Below, in pieces: positions 33,685 through 42,373 of a stretch of 64,000 bases of DNA. Position 1 is the first letter of the stretch. Every line of letters starts with the position of its first letter. The translations under genes and the position numbers were made by a program. Location of the stretch: assembly GCA_963667675.1 (NCBI GenBank), contig OY763929.1, positions 248,001-312,000 of the forward strand, given 5' to 3'. The stretch is from G963667675 sp963667675. GTDB lineage: Bacteria > Chloroflexota > Dehalococcoidia > Lucifugimonadales > UBA3495. Under the pieces are notes generated by a model. That model was given only the letters and a program-made list of their open reading frames with translations. It ran no database searches and had not been told where the DNA came from.

Positions 33685-34050
33685 TCAGCCGGCAGCGGCC
33701 TTCTGGGTAACGCCCCGGGGGACTTCGATGATCTCCGGGTCCCGGCATTCCAGCTTGCCGACGAGGATGTCGGCGGCTTCCCTAGGCCTGAAGGAGGGAC
33801 CACAGGCGAAGATATCGGCTGCGGCGTAGGCCAATTCGGGCCAGGTATGAATTGAAATGTGGGACTCGGCTATGGCCAGGATGCCGCTTACTCCCTGGGG
33901 GCTAAACCGGTGAAACGATTCGCCCACGACGGTGGCGCCCACCTCGCGGGCGGTGTTGAGTAGCTCCCTCCGTATGTAGTCGATGTCGTTAAGGAGCTTG
34001 GGGTTACAGTCGTTGAGCTCCAGCAAAAGATGAAGTCCTAGTCCATTCAA
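33685..34050 (-). CDS. speD: S-adenosylmethionine decarboxylase proenzyme
   Basis: 121 residues, class 1b SpeD. Self-cleavage occurs at Glu62-Ser63 in IAESHIS to give the pyruvoyl group; His68 and Cys83 fall at the same numbers as in the Thermotoga enzyme as I recall it. The start is TTG at 34050: a TGA lies directly before it, and GGAGGG sits about 10 bases upstream. It supplies decarboxylated AdoMet to SpeE, encoded next. Confidence 0.93.
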   Translation of the reverse strand: MNGLGLHLLLELNDCNPKLLNDIDYIRRELLNTAREVGATVVGESFHRFSPQGVSGILAIAESHISIHTWPELAYAAADIFACGPSFRPREAADILVGKLECRDPEIIEVPRGVTQKAAAG

Positions 34051-34167
34051 TCACCTGCCCTCCTGCTTCAGGATTACTGGTCTAGCAGCGAAGAACAATT
34101 CTAATGGTCAAGTCTTGGGTAATCAATACCTTTGGAACCCTGAGAAAGAGGCGTCTCGGCGGCGGCC

Positions 34168-35397
34168 TTAGAAGGGAGCGTCTTCCGGGCCGCCGTCCCC
34201 GCCTGAGTCACCGTCGGTTCCCTTGCCCGGCCTGCTACGCCGGGCCCTGCGGCGGAGGTTCCTGCCAGCGAACCTTCCAGCTTTGCCGCCGCCGTTTCGC
34301 AGGGGCACCTGCTCGGGACCCCATTCTTTGGGGAACTGGAGAGTACGCACCGGGTAGTTGATGGTGATGTCCTCTTCGACCAGCCGGGCGTGCAGCAGCT
34401 TAACCAGCTCTGTCTGCACGATGAAGCTGTCCAGGCGGTTCTTGGCCTGGAGGAAGAGCCAGAAGTTGATGTTGGAGTCGCCAAAGCTCTCGTAGCCGAA
34501 GTAGCTGCCGTACTCCTTCACGGCCTGGGGGACGGTATCCAGGATTTCGTCCATGACCTCCTGGCAGACCTGCTCCACGCGGCGGAGGTCGCTGTCGTAG
34601 CTGACACCGCACACCAGGTAGACGTTAACCGCCGACACCGGCTGTTGAAAGTTGGTGATGATGGTCTCAGCAAAGCGATTGTTGGGCACAACGACCAGGT
34701 TGTTTTCCCAGGTGCGAATCCGGGTGCTGCGCCAACCCACTTCCACCACGTAGCCGGTGATCCCCCCTTCCAGGGATATGTAGTCTTCGGGGGCGATGAC
34801 CCCTTCGGTCATCACGTATGTGCCGGCAAACAGGTTGGCCAGGGTGGGCTGCAAGGCGAGGGCCACGGCCAGGCCGCCCAAACCCAGTCCGGCGATGAGA
34901 GGGGTGATATTGATGTTGAGCAGGTCGAGCACCAACAGGCCGCCGAGGCCGTAGATGAGGACAACCGAGACGCGCTTGAGAAGGGGGAACAGCTTCAGGT
35001 CGACCACGTGCTGGGTCCGGGCCGCCAGATTATCCAGGTACCAGTCCATGGCGTTGGAGGTCAGAGCAACCACCAACATCACACCCATCACAACGCCCAG
35101 GAGTCCGATGACCCGGTCGACCCATGCCTGATGTGCCGGCTCGAGGTCCAAGAGCAACGTGAGCACGAGATATACGCCGAGAAGAACGACGCCGAAGTCA
35201 AGGGGCCGGCGGGTGGCGTAGAGCAAGCGGTTGTCGAGGTCGGTGGAGGTCCTACCGGCTATGCGCACAAACAGAGGGAACAGGAGCTTATGGAAGATTA
35301 CCGCGGCGACGAGGGTGGCGAGAATGCCGACGGCGACAGCAGCCGGGTCCAGCCAGGCCGGGTCGCCGAGTCCGAAGCGGGCCAAAATTACGTGCAT
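34168..35397 (-). CDS. Mechanosensitive ion channel, MscS family
   Basis: 409 residues with about five N-terminal helices. The pore helix is LIAGLGLGGLAVALALQP followed by TLANLFAG; the beta domain has EDYISLEGGITGYVVEVGWR and VPNNRFAETIITNF. The C-terminal 45 residues are basic and Gly-rich (RRRARRSRPGKGTDG), probably disordered. It opens under membrane tension on hypo-osmotic shock. ATG at 35397 is used; a TTG two codons earlier is possible. Confidence 0.92.
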   Translation of the reverse strand: MHVILARFGLGDPAWLDPAAVAVGILATLVAAVIFHKLLFPLFVRIAGRTSTDLDNRLLYATRRPLDFGVVLLGVYLVLTLLLDLEPAHQAWVDRVIGLLGVVMGVMLVVALTSNAMDWYLDNLAARTQHVVDLKLFPLLKRVSVVLIYGLGGLLVLDLLNINITPLIAGLGLGGLAVALALQPTLANLFAGTYVMTEGVIAPEDYISLEGGITGYVVEVGWRSTRIRTWENNLVVVPNNRFAETIITNFQQPVSAVNVYLVCGVSYDSDLRRVEQVCQEVMDEILDTVPQAVKEYGSYFGYESFGDSNINFWLFLQAKNRLDSFIVQTELVKLLHARLVEEDITINYPVRTLQFPKEWGPEQVPLRNGGGKAGRFAGRNLRRRARRSRPGKGTDGDSGGDGGPEDAPF

Positions 35398-35581
35398 GGT
35401 CAAGCGCCTGCATGGCCGGGAGGGGCAACATTGGTCACGTTGGTGGGGGAACCCGGCCAGATTGCCGGAAAATTATAACATTCTTGATCCGGAGCGACGG
35501 GGATTGGGACTGCCAGCAGCGGCAAGCGCATAACGTCCGAATCAAGGGACGGATGGAGCTAGGGGATAGGGAGGTTCGAAA

Positions 35582-36235
35582 TCACTGGAATTGTGAAAAG
35601 GCTTCCTGGCCGATGAGGGGCACGAAGCGGCACGGGCCCAGCATGCTGATGGAAAGGCCCTCCTCGGTGCGGACGGCGCGGACTAAGTCCTGTTGCTCCA
35701 GTGTTCCTATGGGAATAATCAGCCTGCCGCGGACAGCCAGTTGGGACACCAGGGATTCGGGCATCTTGGGTGAGGCTGCGGCGACGATGATGGCGTCGAA
35801 TAGGCCGTGGTCTTGGCATCCCAATGTTGTGGAGGCCAACTCGACACTGACGTTATGGTGTCCCAACTCGTCGAGCAAAGCCTCGGCGCGCTGGGCAAGG
35901 GACGGCAACAACTCTACGGCGCACACGCGGCCGTGGGGAACCAGCAAGGATAGGACGGCCGCCTGGTATCCGCTGCCGGCGCCGACTTCCAAGACCCTTT
36001 CATGGCCTTGGAGGGCGAGAGCGGCCAGCATGAGGGCGACGATGTAGGGCTGGGAGACGGTCTGGCCCTCGCCGATGCTAACCGGCGTGTCGGCGTAGGC
36101 CATGTGGCGGTGCTCTGCAGGCACAAATCTTTCCCTAGGCACCCTCTCCATCGCCTGGATGACGGATTCGGCGCCCACTTTGCGCCGCAGGCTACTGAAG
36201 AGGTTTGTTCTAGCCTTGGTGAGGGCTTTATCCAT
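35582..36235 (-). CDS. pcm: Protein-L-isoaspartate O-methyltransferase
   Basis: 217 residues. Motifs ERFVPAEHRHMAYADTPVSI, GQTVSQPYIVALM and the AdoMet loop VLEVGAGSGYQAAVL with VCAVELLP are all PCMT hallmarks. It repairs isoaspartyl residues in aged proteins in the cytoplasm. Monocistronic; divergent from the heme-operon regulator with about 150 bases between starts. Confidence 0.93.
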   Translation of the reverse strand: MDKALTKARTNLFSSLRRKVGAESVIQAMERVPRERFVPAEHRHMAYADTPVSIGEGQTVSQPYIVALMLAALALQGHERVLEVGAGSGYQAAVLSLLVPHGRVCAVELLPSLAQRAEALLDELGHHNVSVELASTTLGCQDHGLFDAIIVAAASPKMPESLVSQLAVRGRLIIPIGTLEQQDLVRAVRTEEGLSISMLGPCRFVPLIGQEAFSQFQ

Positions 36236-36306
36236 GCGCCTGACCCATGAACAACCTCACTATAGCACGAGGGCTACCCAGCCACAACGCGGCGGCCGGC
36301 AGTTGG

Positions 36307-36335
36307 TTGACTCCCATGTGACCGTGTGCTAATCT
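36307..36335 (+). promoter_or_regulatory. Candidate promoter of the tetrapyrrole operon
   Basis: TTGACT (36307-36312), 17 bases, TAATCT (36330-36335). A second -10-like TATATA is at 36365-36370. Both precede the regulator gene. Confidence 0.4.
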
Positions 36336-36391
36336 CGACAGGTTCGAGGCTTAGACAACAGCATTATATAGGTTTTAGTAGATTTAACTTG

Positions 36392-37015
36392 GTGGAAGTT
36401 GAGTTAAACGACAAGTCTCGATGGCTTTCGCTGGGGCAAGCGTGCCGCTATCTGGACGTAAGCCAAGCGTCATTGCGCCAGTGGGCCGACGGAGGCTTGC
36501 TGCGGGTGTACCGCACTCCAGGCGGGCACCGACGGTTCTTGCGGGACGACCTCGATGCGCTGACCGACGCGGGTTCGGCGCCGTTGGATACGGACAGGAA
36601 CGGCGAGATGGAGGGTTCGGCGCTGCGCCGGATCCGCCGCAGGCTGCAGCAAGTGACCGTGGCCAACCAGGCCTGGTACAGCAGCGTCGAAACCCAGGGA
36701 CGGGATCGGATGCGGCTGTTCGGCCGGCGGCTGCTGTCCATTTTGACGCAACAGCCGGTAAGGCGACAGCAGCGGCAGGGGGCCCTGGAGGAATCGTATT
36801 TGCTGGGGCGGGAATACGGGAGCGAGATGTCGGACAGGGGCGTGACGCTGAAAGAGACCGTGGAGGCGTTCATCTTCTTCCGTAACATGGTGCTGGACTC
36901 GGCGACGGCGGACCACTGGGTGAGAATCCTGGAAATGGCCGACCGGGTCCTGCTGGGAGTTACGGATTCCTACCAAAACCGAGCCGCGGACAACACTGCT
37001 CCGGCTAATTCGTGA
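36392..37015 (+). CDS. MerR/BldC-type HTH regulator with C-terminal sensor-like domain
   Basis: 207 residues from the GTG at 36392. Residues about 8-60 form an excisionase/MerR-type HTH (WLSLGQACRYLDVSQASLRQ, then YRTPGGHRRFLRDDLDAL). The remaining 130 residues are helical (RMRLFGRRLLSILTQQP, TVEAFIFFRNMVLDSA), similar in style to helical sensor domains seen after BldC-like HTHs. Being first before the ahbAB-hemL genes, it likely controls tetrapyrrole synthesis. The ligand is unknown. No strong ribosome site before the GTG. Confidence 0.75.
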   Translation: MEVELNDKSRWLSLGQACRYLDVSQASLRQWADGGLLRVYRTPGGHRRFLRDDLDALTDAGSAPLDTDRNGEMEGSALRRIRRRLQQVTVANQAWYSSVETQGRDRMRLFGRRLLSILTQQPVRRQQRQGALEESYLLGREYGSEMSDRGVTLKETVEAFIFFRNMVLDSATADHWVRILEMADRVLLGVTDSYQNRAADNTAPANS

Positions 37016-37049
37016 CGTTAGAGAGACTTTCGGGAGGCATTGACCGTCA

Positions 37050-38102
37050 ATGGACTTGATTGATCGCCAACTGTTGAACATGGTGCAGGGAGACTTTCCG
37101 CTGGTGGACCGTCCCTACTTGGACCTGGCGGAGCGACTGGAAATAGGCGAGCAGGAAGTAATGGACCGCCTGGGGCGTTTGAAGCAGTCAAACGTCTTGC
37201 GGCAGGTCAGCGCCATATTCGACACCCGCCGGCTGGGCTACAAGACGACGTTGGCGGCCATGGCCTATGACCCGGGAAAGCTCCACCGAGGGGCAATGAA
37301 GATTAACCAGCACCCGGGCGTGAGCCACAACTACGCCAGAGAGGGGTCGTATTACAACCTCTGGTTCACCGTAGCGGTGCCGCCGGACCACGACCTGGAG
37401 GCCACGGTGCACCAGATGGCCAGGGAAACGGGGGCTTTGACAGCCCGGATCATGCCTACCATCCGGTTCTTCAAGATTGGGGTCAACTTCGACATGGTCC
37501 GGCAGAAGGGATCGTCGTTCAACTTCAACCCGGACGGAGGACAGGCGGGCCAGTCGGCCGGCGACTGGAACAAAGTCGTGGCCGTGAGCGAAGCCGACCA
37601 GGCGGTAATTCGGGAATTGCAGGAAGACCTGCCCCTGATACCCAGGCCATTCGACGACATGGCGGGCAGGCTGGGCATGACGCCTGAGGAGTTGTTCGCC
37701 AAGGCGGCGGAGTTCCAAGACCGGAAGATAATGCGGCGGTACAGCGCGGTGCTGCACCACCGCAGGTCGGGCTTCAAGGCCAACGCTATGATCGTTTGGA
37801 AGGTGCCGCCGGAACGGTCAGAGGAGGTTGGGTCGATCATGGCCCAGCACCGGGCGGTGACGCATTGCTACGAACGACCGACGTTCCCCGACTGGCCGTA
37901 CACGCATTTCACCATGGTCCACGCCACCTCCCAGGAGGGTTGCGAGGAGATCGGCAAGGAGATAGAGGAAGCAACCGGGATCAGCGACCGGCTGTTTCTC
38001 TACAGCACCCGGGAATACAAGAAGACCAGGGTGCGCTACTTTGTCGAGGACTATGACCGATACCGGGAGGCGACTTCTGCGGCCTCCCCGGCCCAGGCAT
38101 AG
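37050..38102 (+). CDS. Siroheme decarboxylase, AhbA-AhbB-type fusion (Lrp/AsnC-like)
   Basis: 350 residues made of two homologous Lrp/AsnC-like halves. Half 1 starts MDLIDRQLLNMVQGDFPLVD with VLRQVSAIFDTRRLGYKTTL; half 2 (from about residue 178) has DQAVIRELQEDLPLIPRPFD and IMRRYSAVLHHRRSGFKANA. Both keep HP-G-V-S-H-NY or HR-A-V-T-H-CY. This is the AhbA/AhbB, NirDL/NirGH pattern: removal of the two acetate carboxyls of siroheme to give 12,18-didecarboxysiroheme, used for heme (Ahb route) or heme d1. In most organisms these are two genes. No AhbC/AhbD-like radical SAM gene is in the window. Confidence 0.87.
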   Translation: MDLIDRQLLNMVQGDFPLVDRPYLDLAERLEIGEQEVMDRLGRLKQSNVLRQVSAIFDTRRLGYKTTLAAMAYDPGKLHRGAMKINQHPGVSHNYAREGSYYNLWFTVAVPPDHDLEATVHQMARETGALTARIMPTIRFFKIGVNFDMVRQKGSSFNFNPDGGQAGQSAGDWNKVVAVSEADQAVIRELQEDLPLIPRPFDDMAGRLGMTPEELFAKAAEFQDRKIMRRYSAVLHHRRSGFKANAMIVWKVPPERSEEVGSIMAQHRAVTHCYERPTFPDWPYTHFTMVHATSQEGCEEIGKEIEEATGISDRLFLYSTREYKKTRVRYFVEDYDRYREATSAASPAQA

Positions 38103-38113
38103 GCGGGGCACAG

Positions 38114-38806
38114 ATGCCGTCCTATTACCCGGCGTACCTGAACGTCAGAGACAGGCACTGCGTCGTGATTGGCGGCGGCGCGGTGGCGGAAGGCAAGATC
38201 GCACAGCTCAGGGATGCCGGAGCCAACGTCACCGTGGTGAGCCCGGAGGTTACACCGGCGATTCTGGAGGCGGCGGACCAGGGGCAGGTCAACTGGCTGG
38301 AGCGGAAGTACCAGGCGGGAGACGTGCAAGGGGCGTTTTTGGTAATTGCCACGACCAACGCCCGAACTGTGAACGAGGCGATTTTCCAGGAAGCTGAAGA
38401 TGCGGGCATTCTAATCAACGTGGCTGACGTGCCGGCCCAGTGTTCCTTTATCGCTCCGTCGATAGTAAGCCGCGGAGCGGTCACGGTGGCCATATCCACG
38501 GGGGGCGCGAGCCCGGCCCTGGCGCGGAAATTCCGGGAGGAACTTACGGGCAGTCCCGTGATGGACTGGGCGGACCTGGCGGGGATGCTGTCCCAGGCCC
38601 GGGGCCAGGTGAAGCAGCGGGGGTTGGCGGTGGACCCGCAGAGGTGGCAGTGCTGCCTGACGACCGACTTGCTGGAACTGGCACAGAGTGGCAATGAAGA
38701 AGAGGCCCTGACCTGCCTGCTGTCCCGGTTGAGCGGCGGCGACACCGACCTCTGCCCGGACGCGGCCCGATGCCAGCCCAGCGGCTGCGGCCGCAAACCG
38801 GGTTAG
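38114..38806 (+). CDS. Precorrin-2 dehydrogenase / sirohydrochlorin ferrochelatase-like (SirC/CysG-N)
   Basis: 230 residues. N-terminal Rossmann domain YYPAYLNVRDRHCVVIGGG, with AEGKIAQLRDAGANVTVVSP and ATTNARTVNEAIFQEA, then VADVPAQCSFIAPSIVSRG and STGGASPALARKFREE. It oxidises precorrin-2 to sirohydrochlorin with NAD; whether it also inserts iron is uncertain because the protein is SirC-sized and no separate chelatase is in the operon. The C-terminal tail is unusual, with six Cys including CQPSGCG at the end, possibly a metal site. Confidence 0.88.
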   Translation: MPSYYPAYLNVRDRHCVVIGGGAVAEGKIAQLRDAGANVTVVSPEVTPAILEAADQGQVNWLERKYQAGDVQGAFLVIATTNARTVNEAIFQEAEDAGILINVADVPAQCSFIAPSIVSRGAVTVAISTGGASPALARKFREELTGSPVMDWADLAGMLSQARGQVKQRGLAVDPQRWQCCLTTDLLELAQSGNEEEALTCLLSRLSGGDTDLCPDAARCQPSGCGRKPG

Positions 38807-38839
38807 ACATGGGATATATCTTCTCGCACCCAGCAATTG

Positions 38840-39835
38840 ATGCAACCGGCGTCCGAAGCCGCGACGCCGTTGGGACTTGTCTTGGCTAAGAGTAACGTCA
38901 TAAGGATTGGAAGCCGGGGAAGCGCCCTAGCCCTGCGGCAGACCGACGAGGTCCTTTCGCGGCTGCGGCCGATGAACCCTCATTTGGAATTCGACGTGGT
39001 CGAGATCCGTACCCACGGGGACGTTAATCCCGACGCCTCGCTGGTCGGAATGGGACTGGGTGTTTTCGTCAAGGAAATCGAGCGGCAGTTGCAGGAAGGC
39101 CTGTTGGACATGGCGGTGCACAGCCTGAAGGATCTGCCCACCAGGATGGCTCCGGACCTGGCGGTGGGAGCGGTGCTGCGTCGGGAGGACCCCCGGGACG
39201 TGCTGGTCAACCGTTGGGGCTGCCCGATGGCTGATTTGCCGGAAGGGGCGCGAATAGGGACCAGCAGCCCGCGGCGACAGGCGTTGCTCAAATACTACTG
39301 CCCCCAGGTGACTCCGGTAGCCCTGCGAGGAAACGTGGAAACGCGGCTGCGCAAGGTCCGGGGCGAGGAATGCGACGGCGCCATACTAGCGGCGGCTGGC
39401 CTGGCCCGCTTGGGGCTGAGCGAGGAAATAGCGGAGTACCTGTCGCCGCAGCGGTTCGTGCCTCCGCCGGGGCAAGGGGCCGTGGCTGTCCAAATCCGCG
39501 CCGGCGATGACCGCATGCTGGGGATGCTCCGGCGTATAGAGCACATAGAGACCCGGCTGGCCGTCACGGCGGAGCGGGCGTTCCTGGAGAAGCTGGGAGA
39601 AGGCTGCCGCTTGCCCGTGGGCGCTTACGCCCAATGCCAAGAGGAACTGATGCTGATGACCCTGTTCGTTGCCTCGGGCGACGGAAGCAAGGTCTTCAGG
39701 TCCAAGCTGGAGGGACTGGCCCTGGACCCGCTGCAAATGGCCAGCGACGCCTACCTGGCCGTCGCGGAGCGGGGAGGAATGGAACTGGTGAACTTGGAGC
39801 ACGTGGAACAACATACACCCGGGCTGGAAGAGTAG
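38840..39835 (+). CDS. hemC: Porphobilinogen deaminase (hydroxymethylbilane synthase)
   Basis: 331 residues from ATG 38840. VIRIGSRGSALALRQTDEVL, VHSLKDLPT, RIGTSSPRRQALL and the cofactor Cys in GEGCRLPVGA (dipyrromethane attachment) are all present. It joins four porphobilinogens into hydroxymethylbilane. The N-terminal 15 residues before the core are extra; TTG at 38882 could be the true start. Lies 33 bases after sirC. Confidence 0.94.
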   Translation: MQPASEAATPLGLVLAKSNVIRIGSRGSALALRQTDEVLSRLRPMNPHLEFDVVEIRTHGDVNPDASLVGMGLGVFVKEIERQLQEGLLDMAVHSLKDLPTRMAPDLAVGAVLRREDPRDVLVNRWGCPMADLPEGARIGTSSPRRQALLKYYCPQVTPVALRGNVETRLRKVRGEECDGAILAAAGLARLGLSEEIAEYLSPQRFVPPPGQGAVAVQIRAGDDRMLGMLRRIEHIETRLAVTAERAFLEKLGEGCRLPVGAYAQCQEELMLMTLFVASGDGSKVFRSKLEGLALDPLQMASDAYLAVAERGGMELVNLEHVEQHTPGLEE

Positions 39836-39838
39836 CAG

Positions 39839-41350
39839 TTGACCGGCAGAGTTTACCTGGTGGGCGCTGGCCCCGGAGATCCTGGGCTCATCACCGTGAA
39901 AGGGCTTCGTTGCCTGGAAAGGGCGCAACTGGTGGTCTACGACCGGTTGCTGGACCCCTCGTTGTTGGATAGCGCTTCCCCGTCGGCGAAGAGGGTGTTC
40001 GTGGGCAAGGAACGGGGCAGACAGGCGATGTCCCAGGACGAAATCAATCAGACACTGATAGACGGGGCTGCGGCGGGCATGGAAGTGGTGCGACTAAAGG
40101 GCGGTGACCCGTTTGTATTCGGCAGGGGCGGCGAAGAGGCTCTGGCCCTGGCGGAGCGCGGCATCCCGTTCGAGGTGGTGCCGGGAGTGACGTCTCCCGT
40201 GGGCGCGGCCGCATACGCGGGGATACCCCTGACTCACCGGGGGGTGGCTTCGACTTTCACAGTGGTGAGCGGCAGCGAAGACCCATCCAAATCGGACTCA
40301 GCCGTGCCGTGGGATGCGCTGGCCCGCACCGGAGGCACCCTGGTGGTGCTCATGGGTTGGAAAGAACTGGAGGGGATTGTAGGTTCACTGCAAAGCAACG
40401 GGATGGACCCGGAGACCCCGGCGGCCCTGGTGCAGTGGGGCACGTGGCCCAGGCAAAGGACCATTACCGGCCGACTGGAGGACATCGTTAGCAGGGGCCG
40501 TGAGGCGGGCTTGCAACCGCCGGTGGCAGCCATCGTGGGCAAGGTGGTAGAGCTTAGGGAACAACTGCGCTGGTTCGATGACAAGCCCCTTTGGGGGAAG
40601 AAAGTTTTGGTTACCCGCTCGCGGAGCCAGGCGTCGCGGCTAAAGCAGCTTTTGAAGGGCATGGGCGCCAACCCGATAGAGCTTCCGACGATACAGACCA
40701 TGCCCTTGGACGACTACGCTGAACTGGACGAGGCAATGGGACGACTGGCCGATTTTGGCTGGGTGTTTTTCGCCAGCGCCAATGCGGTGGACGCTGTCTT
40801 TTCCAGGCTGGCCGCCAGTGACCGGGATGCCAGGGCGTTCGGGGCCGCCAAGGTGGGGGCTGTCGGGCCTGCTACAGCCCAGGCGTTGGAACAGCGGGGC
40901 ATCGTCGCCGACTACATGCCGACCAACGCCACAGCCCAGGGAATGGCCGATGAGATTTCAGCCTGGGACTGGAAGAACGTGGCAGTGTTCCTACCTGGGG
41001 CCGACATCGGCCGGGACCTGCTGGCCCAGAAGTTGACATCATTGGAGGCCCAGGTTGAGCAGGTAGCCTCCTACCGGACCGCCCCAGCCCCGGACATCGG
41101 CCGCCTCGCCAGAGAAGCCTTGGACGGGGGGATAGACATAGCGACCTTCACCAGTTCCTCCACGGTACGCAATCTGGTGGAAGCACTGAACGGCGACGGT
41201 TCCCGCTTGGAGTCCAGCATCGTAGCTTGCATTGGCCCGACCACGGCGGCGACAGCCAGGGAGTTGGGACTAAGGGTGGACCTGGTGGCGGAGAGGCACA
41301 ACGTGGAAGGCCTGGCAGAGTCGGTGGTTGGATACGTGCAACGAGGCTGA
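39839..41350 (+). CDS. cobA-hemD: Uroporphyrinogen-III methyltransferase / uroporphyrinogen-III synthase fusion
   Basis: 503 residues. The N-terminal SUMT half (1-245) has VYLVGAGPGDPGLIT, RLKGGDPFVFGRGGEEA and VPGVTSPVGAAAYAGIPLTH; the C-terminal HemD half (about 258-503) has KKVLVTRSRSQASRLKQLL and FFASANAVDAVF. HemD closes hydroxymethylbilane to uroporphyrinogen III and CobA methylates it to precorrin-2, feeding SirC. Start is TTG at 39839, 3 bases after the hemC stop. This fusion is common in Firmicutes and Chloroflexota. Confidence 0.94.
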   Translation: MTGRVYLVGAGPGDPGLITVKGLRCLERAQLVVYDRLLDPSLLDSASPSAKRVFVGKERGRQAMSQDEINQTLIDGAAAGMEVVRLKGGDPFVFGRGGEEALALAERGIPFEVVPGVTSPVGAAAYAGIPLTHRGVASTFTVVSGSEDPSKSDSAVPWDALARTGGTLVVLMGWKELEGIVGSLQSNGMDPETPAALVQWGTWPRQRTITGRLEDIVSRGREAGLQPPVAAIVGKVVELREQLRWFDDKPLWGKKVLVTRSRSQASRLKQLLKGMGANPIELPTIQTMPLDDYAELDEAMGRLADFGWVFFASANAVDAVFSRLAASDRDARAFGAAKVGAVGPATAQALEQRGIVADYMPTNATAQGMADEISAWDWKNVAVFLPGADIGRDLLAQKLTSLEAQVEQVASYRTAPAPDIGRLAREALDGGIDIATFTSSSTVRNLVEALNGDGSRLESSIVACIGPTTAATARELGLRVDLVAERHNVEGLAESVVGYVQRG

Positions 41351-41389
41351 GGATGGTAAACGCCGCGGAGATTCAAGAGAGGAGACCAG

Positions 41390-42373
41390 ATGGCTAACTT
41401 TCCCGACGTAAGGTTGCGGAGGTTGAGGGAACGGGCGCAGGTGCGGAACATGGCCCGGGAGACGCGGCTCTCGGTAAAGGAATTCGTTTATCCGGTGTTC
41501 GTTACCCACGGGAGCGGGGTGAGGGCGCCCATAGAGCCGATGCCGGGCTGTTACCACCTTTCTTTGGACACGCTGACCGAGGAAGCGGCGGAGGCCGGGG
41601 AGTTGGGCGTGCCGGCAGTGCTGCTGTTTGGGCTTCCGGCGGGAAAAGACCCTCTGGGCACGGAGGGGTACGACCCGGAAGGCATAGTGCAGGAAGCCAT
41701 CCGGGCCATCAAGAAGACCACGCCCGACATGATGGTCATCACCGACGTTTGCATGTGCGAGTACACCGACCATGGGCACTGCGGGGTAATCGACAACGGC
41801 CGGGTAGACAACGACCGGACGCTGGAACTGTTGGCGCAGACCGCGGTATCCCACGCTCAGGCGGGGGCCGACCTGGTGGCGCCTTCGGCGATGATGGACG
41901 GACAGGTGTGGGCCATTCGCCAGGCGTTGGACGGCCAGGGGTACACCGACACGCCGATAATGGGCTACGCAGCCAAATATGCCTCGGGGTTTTTCGGGCC
42001 TTTCCGGGTGGCGGCCGAGTCGGCTCCCCAGTTCGGCGACCGGCGCAGCTACCAGATGGACCCGGCCAACACCCGCATGGCCATGCGGGAGATAGAGGGC
42101 GACATTGCGGAGGGGGCCGACATCGTAATGGTCAAGCCGGCCCTGGCCTACTTGGACGTAATCCGGCAAGCGCGGGACAGGTTCGACCATCCCCTGGCCG
42201 CTTACAACGTGAGCGGCGAGTATTCCATGATCAAGGCGGCGTCGGCCCAGGGCTGGGTAGACGAAAAGACGGTCACCCTGGAGGCGCTGACCGCCATCAA
42301 ACGGGCCGGGGCGGACATAATCCTGAGCTATCACGCCAAGGACGTCGCCCGCTGGCTGAGGGAAGATTCCTGA
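41390..42373 (+). CDS. hemB: Delta-aminolevulinic acid dehydratase (porphobilinogen synthase)
   Basis: 327 residues. The zinc-type metal site DVCMCEYTDHGHCG is intact, so this is the Zn-dependent form. Active-site lysines lie in YAAKYASGFFGPFR and VMVKPALAYLDVI. It condenses two 5-aminolevulinates to porphobilinogen. GAGAGGAGA precedes the ATG. The stop codon is immediately followed by the hemL ATG. Confidence 0.96.
   Translation: MANFPDVRLRRLRERAQVRNMARETRLSVKEFVYPVFVTHGSGVRAPIEPMPGCYHLSLDTLTEEAAEAGELGVPAVLLFGLPAGKDPLGTEGYDPEGIVQEAIRAIKKTTPDMMVITDVCMCEYTDHGHCGVIDNGRVDNDRTLELLAQTAVSHAQAGADLVAPSAMMDGQVWAIRQALDGQGYTDTPIMGYAAKYASGFFGPFRVAAESAPQFGDRRSYQMDPANTRMAMREIEGDIAEGADIVMVKPALAYLDVIRQARDRFDHPLAAYNVSGEYSMIKAASAQGWVDEKTVTLEALTAIKRAGADIILSYHAKDVARWLREDS

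Noticed and set aside
34101..34484. 127-codon frame overlapping the end of the mechanosensitive channel gene
   Set aside because: Shadow frame rich in Ser, Arg and Thr with no signal of its own.
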